From Candidatus Gastranaerophilales bacterium (lineage in GTDB: Bacteria > Cyanobacteriota > Vampirovibrionia > Gastranaerophilales > Gastranaerophilaceae), in contig CALURG010000079.1 of NCBI GenBank assembly GCA_944323115.1, positions 1 to 64,000 of the forward strand: DNA of 64,000 nt. The letters run 5' to 3'. The notes under the pieces were generated by a model that searched no databases, had not been told where the DNA came from, and saw only the letters and a program-made list of their open reading frames with translations. Below, piece by piece: positions 17,251-26,095 of the stretch (positions within the stretch are counted from its first letter, which is position 1; each line of letters begins with the position of its first letter). The translations under genes and the position numbers were made by a program.

Positions 17251-17939
17251 GAACTTGCCTTTTCTCTGTTTACAAATCTTTTTGTAATAAGCTGGGGTCT
17301 TGTTATTGCAGAACCGATTACAACGGAATATGCCCCGATTTCAAAAGCTCTGTCAACTTGAGCAGGTTCCCAAATTCTGCCTTCCAGAACTACCGGGCAG
17401 TCTACGGCTTTAACAAGGCCTTGAAGCAATTCAAAATCAGGCTCGGTAGTATTTTCAGAAGATTCAAGAGTGTATCCTGACAGTGTTGTGGAAATAATAT
17501 CCGCACCGAGTATCCTTGCGGCAATACCTTCCGACAAAGTAGACACATCAGCCATTACAAGTTTTTTATTTATTTTTATAAACTTTATGATTTGTTTCAG
17601 ATTGTTTTCACCTCTCGGGCGTGAAGTTCCGTCAAGTGCTATAATATCCGCCCCCGCTTGTATAAGGTCTTTTGCGTCTTTTATTGTCGGTGTAATATAA
17701 ACTATTTCTCTCCAATTAGGAGGGATAACTTCGGGTTTTGTTATACCAATTACAGGTATTTTAAAAAGTTTTTTTGCATTTATAACATCTCGTACGCCTG
17801 CAACACGCAAAGCAGCCGCACCGCCTTTTACAACGGACTGCATCATAGCAGCCATACATTCTTCTTTGTACAAAGGTTCCGACGGCATTGCCTGAACGGA
17901 CACTATTACCTTGTGTTTTATTTGTGAAAGTATATCCAT
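17247..17939 (-). CDS. nanE: N-acylglucosamine-6-phosphate 2-epimerase
   Basis: A TIM-barrel enzyme converting ManNAc-6-phosphate to GlcNAc-6-phosphate. Family motifs include KVIVSVQAMPSEPLY near the start, GAAALRVAGVRDV, PVIGITKP, GADIIALDGTSRPRG, LVMADVSTLSEG, and VLEGRIWEPAQVDRAFE. Length 230 aa is normal. It overlaps the downstream ROK kinase by 4 bases. NanA (sialate lyase) is not nearby, so the pathway may start from ManNAc rather than sialic acid, or the other genes lie elsewhere. Confidence 0.92.
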   Translation of the reverse strand: MDILSQIKHKVIVSVQAMPSEPLYKEECMAAMMQSVVKGGAAALRVAGVRDVINAKKLFKIPVIGITKPEVIPPNWREIVYITPTIKDAKDLIQAGADIIALDGTSRPRGENNLKQIIKFIKINKKLVMADVSTLSEGIAARILGADIISTTLSGYTLESSENTTEPDFELLQGLVKAVDCPVVLEGRIWEPAQVDRAFEIGAYSVVIGSAITRPQLITKRFVNREKASS

Positions 17940-18037
17940 AAATTTAATTATAATCCCTCTTTAAGGTATATGCAATTTTTTGGAGTTAGCTTATTGTATT
18001 TAAATGTAACTATTTGTTAAAGATTATGTTATTTCTC

Positions 18038-18065
18038 TAAAGTTTTTTCTAAAAAAACCGTATAT
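18038..18065 (+). promoter_or_regulatory. Possible sigma-28-type promoter
   Basis: TAAAGTTT (18038-18045) is followed after 11 bases by ACCGTATAT, close to the flagellar sigma-28 pattern TAAAGTTT-N11-GCCGATAA but with mismatches in the -10 part. It lies 36 bases upstream of a small coiled-coil gene. The call is weak because only the -35 half is a full match. Confidence 0.3.
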
Positions 18066-18100
18066 ACATTTGTAAGTTATAAAACAGGGAGTATAAAAAA

Positions 18101-18277
18101 ATGGCAGGTTTTGAAAAATTTAAAACAGCTTTAAAAAATGTGGAAACACAAAAGTATGAAGAATTACAAAAAGATGTAAAAAACGTAAAAAATGTTATAG
18201 AAAAAATACTTAAAATGGCATTGGAAAATACGGCTCAAGTAACAAGAAGCAGCTATGCCGGTTTAGAAATGCTCTGA
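18101..18277 (+). CDS. Small helical protein, 58 aa
   Basis: An ATG preceded by AGGGAG (9-base spacer) opens a 58-residue frame that is strongly helical and charged (FEKFKTALKNVETQKYEELQ), ending SSYAGLEML. No family is recognised. The good ribosome binding site, neighbour-like codon use and the possible sigma-28 promoter upstream support a real gene. It converges on scpB. Confidence 0.6.
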   Translation: MAGFEKFKTALKNVETQKYEELQKDVKNVKNVIEKILKMALENTAQVTRSSYAGLEML

Positions 18278-18338
18278 TTTAAAAATTTTTTCTTTAAATT
18301 CATATTAGCTTGATTTAACCTATCACAAAATACCGCAT

Positions 18339-18370
18339 AAGCCCGATATTGCTTAAAAAAGGGCTTTGCT
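18339..18370 (+). terminator. Possible weak terminator
   Basis: AAGCCC (18339-18344) pairs with GGGCTT (18361-18366) across a 16-base loop and is followed by a short T-rich stretch. It is placed to end the 58-aa gene, but the long loop and broken T-run make it uncertain. Confidence 0.35.
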
Positions 18371-18421
18371 TTGTGCCGGGTTGATTCAAGCTATATGTTA
18401 TAAACTTATTGGAAGGAATCT

Positions 18422-18976
18422 TTATTCTTCCACAAATTCAGACAAATCAAGGTCTTCGGCCGAAACTTCTTCGTCATTTTCTCTGGCTTGTTTTTCCAAA
18501 TCCATGATTTTAGCCAGAGTTTTGGCGTCACCTTTAAGTTTAAAATATTCCGCAAATTTCGGGGTAGTCCTAAGGTTGAAAGAACGGCCGTTTTTGTCTC
18601 TGTGTCGTGATATCAAACCCATTTTGAGCAATTCTTGTACGTGTTCATATGCATTTGAACGCAGCTCTTTTAAATAAGACTGTCTTATAGGTTCTTTAAG
18701 AGCAATTACAGTAAGTGTTTTCAATACAGCAGGCTTAAGCTCAACCGGACAAAGCTGTTCCACTATATCCATGTAATCTTGTTTTACCTGCAAAATATAG
18801 CCGTTTTCATCATCGATTTCCAAAGCACCTTCACGGGAAGAATAATCCATGATGAGTTCAAGCAAAGCTTCTTCTACATCAGTTTCTTCTTCTTTCAGAA
18901 TTTCTGCAATATCTTTGACTTCCAGTGCCTGTGCGGTGATAAATAAAACGGCTTCTATTCTTGATTTCAGTGACAT
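18422..18976 (-). CDS. scpB: Segregation and condensation protein B
   Basis: A winged-helix partner of the SMC-ScpA condensin that helps chromosome segregation. Family motifs are SRIEAVLFITAQAL at the N-terminus, LKPAVLKTLTVIALKEPI, and LKMGLISRHRD with RTTPKFAEYFKL near the C-terminus. Length 184 aa is typical. scpA, usually next door, is not within this window. Confidence 0.93.
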   Translation of the reverse strand: MSLKSRIEAVLFITAQALEVKDIAEILKEEETDVEEALLELIMDYSSREGALEIDDENGYILQVKQDYMDIVEQLCPVELKPAVLKTLTVIALKEPIRQSYLKELRSNAYEHVQELLKMGLISRHRDKNGRSFNLRTTPKFAEYFKLKGDAKTLAKIMDLEKQARENDEEVSAEDLDLSEFVEE

Positions 18977-19172
18977 AATAAATCTCCGAATTTATTATAT
19001 CACATTTGTATTTTTAAACCAGAATGCTCATTTATCTGACTGACTAAACATTAACCTTTAACGGCTATATATTTACTTAGTCAATTAAGGCAATGTAAAT
19101 TTTTTCAGAAATGCAAAAATGGAAAGGTGAGCAAAACAAAACGCTTACGAAATAAAAAAAGGAGAAAAATAT

Positions 19173-19472
19173 ATGAAAAAGATATTATCTACGGCTATCA
19201 TTGCAACAGCAGCAACGGTAATGTTCGGTGCAACCGCTTTCGGAGCATGTCCCATTAAAGCTTCACAAACATCATGCTCAATAGGAACACCGACAGGTGC
19301 TGCGGCTCCCGTGTCTTACATAGTTGCTCCGGTTGCACAAAGAACATACGTGCCGCCGTGCAACAACTGCTCTAATCAACCGGCAAAAAAATCTATTTTT
19401 CAAAAGATGATGACGCCGTTTACAGGAGTGTACAACGCCGTGTTCGGGCCGTTCACCAACCTGTACGATTAG
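19173..19472 (+). CDS. Small secreted protein, 99 aa
   Basis: A Sec signal peptide (KKILSTAIIATAATVMFGATAFG, cleavage near residue 24) precedes a mature part of about 75 residues with five cysteines, an Ala/Pro-rich stretch, a PPCNNCSNQP motif and a C-terminal segment FTGVYNAVFGPFTNLYD. AAAAAGGAG lies 7-8 bases before the ATG. Its stop codon overlaps that of the convergent gene on the other strand by 4 bases. No family recognised; a periplasmic or cell-surface location is likely. Confidence 0.7.
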   Translation: MKKILSTAIIATAATVMFGATAFGACPIKASQTSCSIGTPTGAAAPVSYIVAPVAQRTYVPPCNNCSNQPAKKSIFQKMMTPFTGVYNAVFGPFTNLYD

Positions 19473-20464
19473 AGAATCATGGCCAGCACCATAAGAAGTA
19501 TACTTCCTATTTGTATACCGGTGTTTAATCGACGTGCCCATTTGTTGGAATCATACTCCTGAGAAGTCTTTTGGGCTGTAGTTACAGCCAAGAGTCTCTG
19601 GATTCGGGCTTCTTCATCGTCTGAAAAAGTCCGCTGAAAAACTTTTGATTCCAGACGGGCAAGACGTTTGGAAGGAATCTCGCTCGAGTATCTTTTACCG
19701 AGCAGATTCTTTTCCAATATGTCCAAATCATAACTTTGAGCGTATCTTTCTGCATAAGCCCCGCCGTCTGATTCATAATTGTATTCATTATCCGGCTGTC
19801 CTTTCGGAATATGATTTTTTGAATTCTCATAACTGTAATAGTTGTAATGGGAATTTTCACCGCCGTAATATTTTTGCCCGTTTTCAAGGACAATTTCTTC
19901 CGTCTTTGGGTTTATATCAGTTTCAAAAAAGTTATCTTGCGTCCCTCCCAAAATTTTAGAACGCAATGCATCCACTCTTTCGTTTAAAGAGAGGGTGCTT
20001 TCTTTTTTAAACGTTTGTTTTTCAAGTCTTGAAAGCCTTGCATATATATCATCGTTTAAGTATGCTTTTTTAAAAATTTTTTCTTCCATTTTATCCACAA
20101 CAGGATATTTGATACCTGCGTCAGCTTTCGGACCTATATCCGTGCTTTGAGAAGACGCCGTATTTTTATTCTCATAAACAGGAGCGGCAGCTCCTGTTGA
20201 AGCTGCAATATTTAAGTCATTGTACAACTTTTCTATTCTTTCTTTTTGCGTTTTATTACTTAAAGAGCCGTATACTGCATTTTCCAGTCTTGAAAGTCTT
20301 GAAGAAACATTTCCCGAAAAAGTATAGCCGTAATAAGATTTTTCGATTTCATTGAGTTTTGAATTGTAATCCGCACAAAATGCAGGTAGTGCAAAAAACA
20401 AAAAAGCAATAAAAAAAACTGCAAACAGTAAATATTTTCTCATATCAACTAAAGACACATTCAT
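19469..20464 (-). CDS. Repeat-containing membrane-anchored secreted protein
   Basis: A 331-aa protein with an N-terminal signal segment (residues 9-31) and a C-terminal hydrophobic helix (IGSILLMVLAMIL). Three copies of a degenerate unit of about 28 residues end in RLxRLExxxF: SRLSRLENAVYG (55-66), ARLSRLEKQTFKK (142-154) and KRLARLESKVFQ (266-277). Between copies 2 and 3 is a Tyr/Asn/Gly-rich linker. No family I can name; the repeats suggest an envelope scaffold or peptidoglycan-associated role. Its stop overlaps that of the gene on the other strand. Confidence 0.7.
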   Translation of the reverse strand: MNVSLVDMRKYLLFAVFFIAFLFFALPAFCADYNSKLNEIEKSYYGYTFSGNVSSRLSRLENAVYGSLSNKTQKERIEKLYNDLNIAASTGAAAPVYENKNTASSQSTDIGPKADAGIKYPVVDKMEEKIFKKAYLNDDIYARLSRLEKQTFKKESTLSLNERVDALRSKILGGTQDNFFETDINPKTEEIVLENGQKYYGGENSHYNYYSYENSKNHIPKGQPDNEYNYESDGGAYAERYAQSYDLDILEKNLLGKRYSSEIPSKRLARLESKVFQRTFSDDEEARIQRLLAVTTAQKTSQEYDSNKWARRLNTGIQIGSILLMVLAMIL

Positions 20465-20669
20465 TGTTAAAAATCCGTTTACTTACCCGTTTTCAACTTA
20501 AACGGTTTTTTTGTGTGTCTCAATTGTCCAAAGATAAAAATCTAAAGAGAAATTTTATGACAAAAAAATAATACTTTTTTCCTATTTTTTATGAAAAGCC
20601 TTTTAAAACAACAAAAAACTCATAGCACAAAAGTACTATATTTTATAAAAAACTGGCGGAAAAAATAAT

Positions 20670-22169
20670 CTAACAATATTTTTTTACTGTTTTATCCAAA
20701 AGATTTACAAAAATATCCTGATATCTTTCACAGTTTTCTTTTGATTTTGCCTCAAATCTAAGAGTGAAGACAGGTTCTGTATTGCTCTGGCGAATCATTG
20801 CAAATCCGTCTTCCAGAATAATCCTCATACCATCCAGAGTAATTATGTCTTTGATTTTTGTTCCGAACAAATCAGGATTGTTTTGTACTGCTTTTTCCAT
20901 GTCTTCAAGCACTGCTTTTTTGAAATCGTTTTGACAACGGAAACGAACTTCTTTTGATGTACAAATTCCGTCAAACGGTTTTAGCATGTCTTCAATTTTA
21001 AAATCAGGATTTGTCATTTTGTGTTTAGCTATAATTTCTATAATTCTGCATCCGGCATAAATCGCATCATCAAACCCGTAATATCTGTCTTTAAAGAAAG
21101 TATGACCCGACATTTCTCCGGCAAGAATAGCATTTTCTTCTTTCATTTTTGCTTTTATGTATCCGTGACCGGTTTTTGTCATAATTGCATTGCCGCCCAT
21201 TGCGTTTATTGTGTCATACAAAACCTGTGAACACTTAACTTCTGAAACCACGACAGGTTTTTCCCCTCTGCGGGTAAGGGGTTCGCAAATATCCGTTGCA
21301 TAAATTAAAAGCAGCTTGTCACCTGTCATGCTTTCGCCTTTTGAATCCACAATACCTATTCTGTCAGAATCTCCGTCAAAAGCTATACCGACATCCGCAT
21401 TTTCTTTTACAACAGTCTTTTTCAAAGCTTCAAGCGTTTTTTCATCACTCGGATTCGGATGATGGTTCGGGAATGTTCCGTCCGGCTCGGTGAAAAGTTC
21501 AACAACCTCGCAGCCCAAGTCTCTGTACAACTGCGGAGCAACAAGACCTGCCGTAGCATTGCCGCAGTCTGTGACAACCTTTATGCCCCGACCTATCGCT
21601 GCAAATTTGTTTATGATGTTTTCACTGTACTGTTCTATAATATTGTATTTTCTAATAATACCGTGCCTGTTTGTTGTTTCTCTGGCATCAACTTCCGCCA
21701 TAGAAAGTTTTTTCACTTCTTTTATTTGTTCTTCCGTCAAAGAAGCTCTGTTAAATGTCATTTTCAAACCGTTATATTCACTTGGATTGTGACTTGCTGT
21801 AACAATCAGTGCACCGTTGACTTTTCCGACAGAAATAACATTGTCCGGAATTTGGGCAAATTCCGAATAATACCCGAGCGGTGTAGGAGCAACGCCCAGA
21901 TTTAAAACATTTGCACCAGTTGATGTTACACCCTTAATCAATGACGAAGTCAAAGACGGTGAATGCGTTCTCACATCCATGCAAACACTGACCCAAATAT
22001 CTTTTATATCAGTTTGATTGTTTTCATCGGCATTTTTGTTGAGTTCTTGAAAAATGTATCTGACATAACCCCGACCGGCATAATAAAAAAGTTCTTCCGT
22101 TACATCTTCGTTGTAAATTCCTCTGATATCATTTTTGCCGAACGCTCTAAAATCCAGTGTATTACTCAT
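20670..22169 (-). CDS. Phosphomannomutase/phosphoglucomutase
   Basis: An alpha-D-phosphohexomutase of 499 aa that interconverts hexose-6- and hexose-1-phosphates, feeding nucleotide-sugar and polysaccharide synthesis. The catalytic serine loop is TASHNPSEYNG (near residue 126), the metal loop DGDSDRIG, the sugar-specificity region GEMSGHTFF, and the C-terminal phosphate loop RQSNTEPVFTLRFEA. The four-domain layout is complete. GEMSGH favours ManB/AlgC-type dual phosphomannomutase/phosphoglucomutase. It stands alone on the minus strand. Confidence 0.92.
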   Translation of the reverse strand: MSNTLDFRAFGKNDIRGIYNEDVTEELFYYAGRGYVRYIFQELNKNADENNQTDIKDIWVSVCMDVRTHSPSLTSSLIKGVTSTGANVLNLGVAPTPLGYYSEFAQIPDNVISVGKVNGALIVTASHNPSEYNGLKMTFNRASLTEEQIKEVKKLSMAEVDARETTNRHGIIRKYNIIEQYSENIINKFAAIGRGIKVVTDCGNATAGLVAPQLYRDLGCEVVELFTEPDGTFPNHHPNPSDEKTLEALKKTVVKENADVGIAFDGDSDRIGIVDSKGESMTGDKLLLIYATDICEPLTRRGEKPVVVSEVKCSQVLYDTINAMGGNAIMTKTGHGYIKAKMKEENAILAGEMSGHTFFKDRYYGFDDAIYAGCRIIEIIAKHKMTNPDFKIEDMLKPFDGICTSKEVRFRCQNDFKKAVLEDMEKAVQNNPDLFGTKIKDIITLDGMRIILEDGFAMIRQSNTEPVFTLRFEAKSKENCERYQDIFVNLLDKTVKKYC

Positions 22170-22371
22170 TTTTGCCTCACAAGTGTAATTTCATACAATC
22201 AACTGATTTTTTAATTATTATTCCACAAAATTTTTTAAAGGTAAATTCAAATTTACTGACAGCACTGCCCCGTTTACAAGATTTAATCGCAATCTTGTTA
22301 AATATAATTAAAATTTAATACGGACGGGTAAAACAATTGGTATTTATACGTGATGTTATTTCATTTGAGTT

Positions 22372-22382
22372 TATAATATAAT
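22372..22382 (+). promoter_or_regulatory. Probable -10 region upstream of the large zinc-ribbon/ATPase gene
   Basis: Two overlapping TATAAT boxes (22372-22377 and 22377-22382) lie about 35 bases before the ATG of the 1131-aa gene. A 9- to 11-bp inverted repeat (22273-22301, ACAAGATT/AATCTTGT core) is about 75 bases further upstream and could be an operator. Confidence 0.4.
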
Positions 22383-22412
22383 AATACCAGTTTAGCTAAA
22401 CGGTTTTTTTAC

Positions 22413-25400
22413 ATGCGTTGCCTAAAATGCAAAAAAGAAATATCAGACAACCTTTTACGTTGCAATTTTTGTAACACAAAAGTAAAAACGGTCTGCCCCA
22501 TATGCGGTACCGTTAATGTTATTACGTCTGAATTTTGTGAAGGCTGCGGACTACAGCTTTTGAAATATTGCCCGGAATGCAAAAGTGTAAACCTTCCTAA
22601 TGTTTCTCAATGCCGAAAATGCGGTGCAAAATTTGAAAAAGATGATGCCATTGTTACTATCTCGGACTTAAATGATAATAACAAACCAGAAGCTGCACCG
22701 GAAAAAGAAAATCTGCCTTTAAGCAAACCGGAAAATAATGCGGCTCAAGATGATAACGAGCCTTTAGTTTTAGACAAAGCAGATGAATTTGACTTTGCAG
22801 AAGAACAAGAAAATTCCCCCGCAGAAACAGCAAATACTGAACAAACTCAAGACACTCCGGAAAAAATTGACGAAGATGAGCTGGATTTGTCCGAATTTGC
22901 AGATTCGGAATTTGAAAATCCTTCAATAGAATTTGAAGAAAATGAGAACAATGAACCTTCAGAGCAAGTCATACCTGAAGAAAAAACAGACACTCCGCCC
23001 AAAAAAGCTGAAGAGATTTCTCAAGAAATTGAACAGTTTCGTGAAGAGCTGGAAGACGATTTTTCCGGTGTGTCTAACGATCAATCAAACATAAAAATCT
23101 GTGACCAGATGAAATGCAAAAAGCTTATAGTAAATGCCATAAGAAATCCCGACAAATTGATAATAGGGATGAGTGCACCGGAAGGAAGCGGAAAATCAAC
23201 CGTTTTAAAATATCTTTTCGGAGATTTGATGAACGAAAACCATGCCTGGCTGTGGGGAGAATGTTCTGCAAATTCACAGATAAGCCCCTTTGGTATATTC
23301 CAGGAAATGATACTAACGTTTTTTAATATGCCGAATTTTTCAAATATGTCACAGGATTTTTTGAAACAGGCAAAAACCATGCTTTCGCAGACATTGCCGA
23401 ATTTCAGCCAGACAGAAATATTTAATCTTTTTAATTTTCTTTATCCGACTCTTACCGCAAATTTTGAAGATATACTTGTAAATAAAGATACAACCTTTGC
23501 ATTGCTGGAAAAACTTATACTTGAAATTTCCAAAAAAGCAAATCTTATCATTGTTATTGACGATTTTGACATGATTGACGGAGCGTCATATGAATTCTTA
23601 TCTTATTTTGTAGACAAAGGATACTTGGGAAACAGCATAAAACTTCTAATAACTTACAAAGACAACAGGATTACGCAGGGATATTTTTATTCCGAAAACA
23701 TTGCACAAAACCAATATGAAGATATAAGACTCTCAAAACTCACAAAAAAAGATGCATTTAATTTCATAAAAATGTTTTTCAACGGCACAAACCCTCTGCC
23801 GGAAAACATCTTCGGACAAATTTTTGAATACTCTCAAGGCAACAGTGCATACATTGAACAAATTTTGATTTTGTTCAATGAATACAAAATTCTTACAACA
23901 AAAGACGGAGTGACAAAATACAGAAAAACAAGCATAGAACAAAAACTGCCGTCAAATATCTATGAAATACTAAATTTGAGACTGAGATATCTTCAAAAGA
24001 AACAACCTTCAGCTTTCAAAATGCTTTGCACAGCAGCAATTATGGGCAACAAATTTAATATCAGACTGCTTGAAATAATAATGAAAATGAAACCGCAAGA
24101 GTTTCAAAATGTAACACAGCTTTTGTGCAGTTCTGCTTATATCGCACAATTTAACACAAATATATTTGAATTTAAAAACACAATATTGTGGAAATTTGTT
24201 TATGAAAAGGCAAAACAAAACAAAGATTTTGTTGTTCTGAATGAAAAAATATTCGATATAATAAATTCATTTACACTTTCAAGCAATGCATTGAAAGCCC
24301 TAATCGCCCAAAGTCTCAATCAAAAACTGCTTGCATTAAACATCTGGACAGAAAATGTCAAACTCTGTTCATATCTCGGAGACGAGCATTTGTGGGCACT
24401 CTCTCAAAAACAGTGTTTGAAAATTGCACAAGAAACCGAACCTGAAAACAATTTGGTAATCATAAACAACATTCAGGAGCGTCTTGGAAAACTCCTTTAC
24501 ACTACCAAACCGACAGAAGCTATAGTATATCTTTCAAACGCAATCAGCAATGCTCTGAAAATCAACAATCAGCCAAAGATTATAGAACTCGCCGGCTATC
24601 TTTCAAAAAGCTGCTCTTTAACCGGCAATTATGTAGGTGTAATCGAAGCCATAGACACTATATTGAAAATAGTTGAACCTCTTGGAAATAAGCTTGAAAC
24701 AGCACTCATAAAATATAAAAAGCTAAAAGCAATATTCAGTATAGGAAATTCAGAAGAAATATACAATCTTGCCTCAAACGAAATCATACCCATCGTGGAA
24801 CAAGCTCTTTCGGGTGTAATACCAAACAATGATATCTCTATGGATGTCATTTATGAAACTTGGCTGGAATGCAACCTTACCGTCGCAATGGCATTGATTT
24901 CACAAGGAAATAAAAAAGCATTTGACGTTTTGTCCGTCATTGATGAAATAGTGCTCAAAAACAATGTAGAAAACAAAAATTACCTTCAAAGGCTAAAACT
25001 TGCAAAAGCTCTTGCTTTTTCCATACAAGGTGATATTAAAAAATCCGATGATTTGCTTGTTGAATTTTCACAAGAAACATCAAAAGAGATTGTTGAACCC
25101 GATATTATTTCCATGTGGAATTTTATCAACATACTGAACAAACTTTTCAAACACGAATGGCAGAATATAAAACAGGATTTGTATTCCGTAGTTACATTTG
25201 CAAACAACTACAATGATGTTCTTGTCAAAAATCTTTTGAAAGTATTTCTCGGAAAGATTTTGCAGGAAGAAGGCAATCTGTCAAAAGCACTTGATATTTT
25301 CAATGAACAGGTAACCATCTTTGCAAAAGAAAAAATAGCAATAGGTGCAATGCTTTGCTGGTATTACATTGCTAAAATTACACTTGTTACAGAAGGTACG

Positions 25401-25808
25401 GACAAAGCTCTTGATATCTCTCAAAAAGCTCTTGATGTTGCCAAAAATCCCAAAATTTCAAACTACTATTTCATGGTACTGTACAAAAGACTTATTGCAG
25501 AAATATATCTTATAAAAGGCGATACCGATGCAGCAAAAATGTATATTGAAAAAGCACTTATGATTGCAAAACAGTATGACTTGAAATTCTTAAAAATTTC
25601 TTTGTACCAGTTGTATTCAAAATATTTGGAAGAAATGGTTTTGAAAAAGCCTCAAAACAAAGCAAATTACGCCCAAAACGCAATAAACACGTATAAAAAG
25701 ACAATCACTCTTGTCCAAAGCCTTTCTATAAAACCAATAGAAGAAGAAGTTCAAAAAAATTACGCTTCTTTCAAAGCATTCTGCCAGTTGAATAATATTC
25801 AAGTTTAA
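22413..25808 (+). CDS. Zinc-ribbon, AAA ATPase and TPR protein, 1131 aa
   Basis: A large cytoplasmic protein of STAND-like layout. Residues 1-75 carry four or five zinc-ribbon CxxC pairs (CLKCKKE, CNFC, CPICG, CEGCG, CPECK, CRKCG). A very acidic low-complexity linker follows (about 80-215). An ATPase domain starts with Walker A GAPEGSGKST (near 255) and a Walker B-type LIIVIDDFDMIDG (near 385). From about 560 to the end it is helical with TPR-like repeats (for example EEGNLSKALDIFNEQ and KGDTDAAKMYIEKALMIA). Related proteins often carry a cyclase domain between ribbon and ATPase; here the acidic linker is in its place. There is no Shine-Dalgarno before the ATG. Function unknown, probably signalling or regulation. 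Confidence 0.85.
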   Translation: MRCLKCKKEISDNLLRCNFCNTKVKTVCPICGTVNVITSEFCEGCGLQLLKYCPECKSVNLPNVSQCRKCGAKFEKDDAIVTISDLNDNNKPEAAPEKENLPLSKPENNAAQDDNEPLVLDKADEFDFAEEQENSPAETANTEQTQDTPEKIDEDELDLSEFADSEFENPSIEFEENENNEPSEQVIPEEKTDTPPKKAEEISQEIEQFREELEDDFSGVSNDQSNIKICDQMKCKKLIVNAIRNPDKLIIGMSAPEGSGKSTVLKYLFGDLMNENHAWLWGECSANSQISPFGIFQEMILTFFNMPNFSNMSQDFLKQAKTMLSQTLPNFSQTEIFNLFNFLYPTLTANFEDILVNKDTTFALLEKLILEISKKANLIIVIDDFDMIDGASYEFLSYFVDKGYLGNSIKLLITYKDNRITQGYFYSENIAQNQYEDIRLSKLTKKDAFNFIKMFFNGTNPLPENIFGQIFEYSQGNSAYIEQILILFNEYKILTTKDGVTKYRKTSIEQKLPSNIYEILNLRLRYLQKKQPSAFKMLCTAAIMGNKFNIRLLEIIMKMKPQEFQNVTQLLCSSAYIAQFNTNIFEFKNTILWKFVYEKAKQNKDFVVLNEKIFDIINSFTLSSNALKALIAQSLNQKLLALNIWTENVKLCSYLGDEHLWALSQKQCLKIAQETEPENNLVIINNIQERLGKLLYTTKPTEAIVYLSNAISNALKINNQPKIIELAGYLSKSCSLTGNYVGVIEAIDTILKIVEPLGNKLETALIKYKKLKAIFSIGNSEEIYNLASNEIIPIVEQALSGVIPNNDISMDVIYETWLECNLTVAMALISQGNKKAFDVLSVIDEIVLKNNVENKNYLQRLKLAKALAFSIQGDIKKSDDLLVEFSQETSKEIVEPDIISMWNFINILNKLFKHEWQNIKQDLYSVVTFANNYNDVLVKNLLKVFLGKILQEEGNLSKALDIFNEQVTIFAKEKIAIGAMLCWYYIAKITLVTEGTDKALDISQKALDVAKNPKISNYYFMVLYKRLIAEIYLIKGDTDAAKMYIEKALMIAKQYDLKFLKISLYQLYSKYLEEMVLKKPQNKANYAQNAINTYKKTITLVQSLSIKPIEEEVQKNYASFKAFCQLNNIQV

Positions 25809-25834
25809 ACTGTATAATATCTAAATTATTCTCA

Positions 25835-26040
25835 CCTGTCTCAAGAGTAACAGGCCGGAGGTTGTTGTTGCATGTTTTCAAAACAGGATTTGAGACGGAG
25901 CTAGTCTTTTGTCATCCTGAAGAACGAAGCCTGTTCTGAATCTTGTCGAATAAGTGATTGCAAATCAATATTGATTTCTATTCCACCTCTCTTGAAACAA
26001 GCGAGGGTGGTTCAAACAACGTAATATTAAATTGACAGTA
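25835..26040. repeat. Palindrome-rich intergenic region
   Basis: The 287-base gap before the glycan cluster contains CCTGT/ACAGG (25835-25854), a stretch near 25910-25950 resembling the widespread GTCATCCTGAA...GAATCT intergenic repeat, a perfect 16-base palindrome AAATCAATATTGATTT (25961-25976) and CCACC/GGTGG arms with inner CTTG/CAAG (about 25982-26009). No coding frame is visible. It may hold the cluster promoter and a decayed mobile repeat. Confidence 0.4.
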
Positions 26041-26095
26041 CATACATTATGTGCTTAAATTTTAGGTGTGTAAGTTCCGGTATAAAAAGAATAAA

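Noticed and set aside
20487-20512. CCGTTT/AAACGG hairpin followed by seven T residues, looking like a plus-strand terminator
   Set aside because: It lies just upstream of a minus-strand gene start with no plus-strand gene feeding it; the 6-bp stem in AT-rich DNA and an identical AAACGGTTTTTTT string before the 22413 gene suggest a leader feature or chance.
26066-26095. Upstream GTG as the start of the nucleotide-sugar dehydrogenase
   Set aside because: It would add ten basic residues before the first strand of the Rossmann fold and has no better ribosome binding site.
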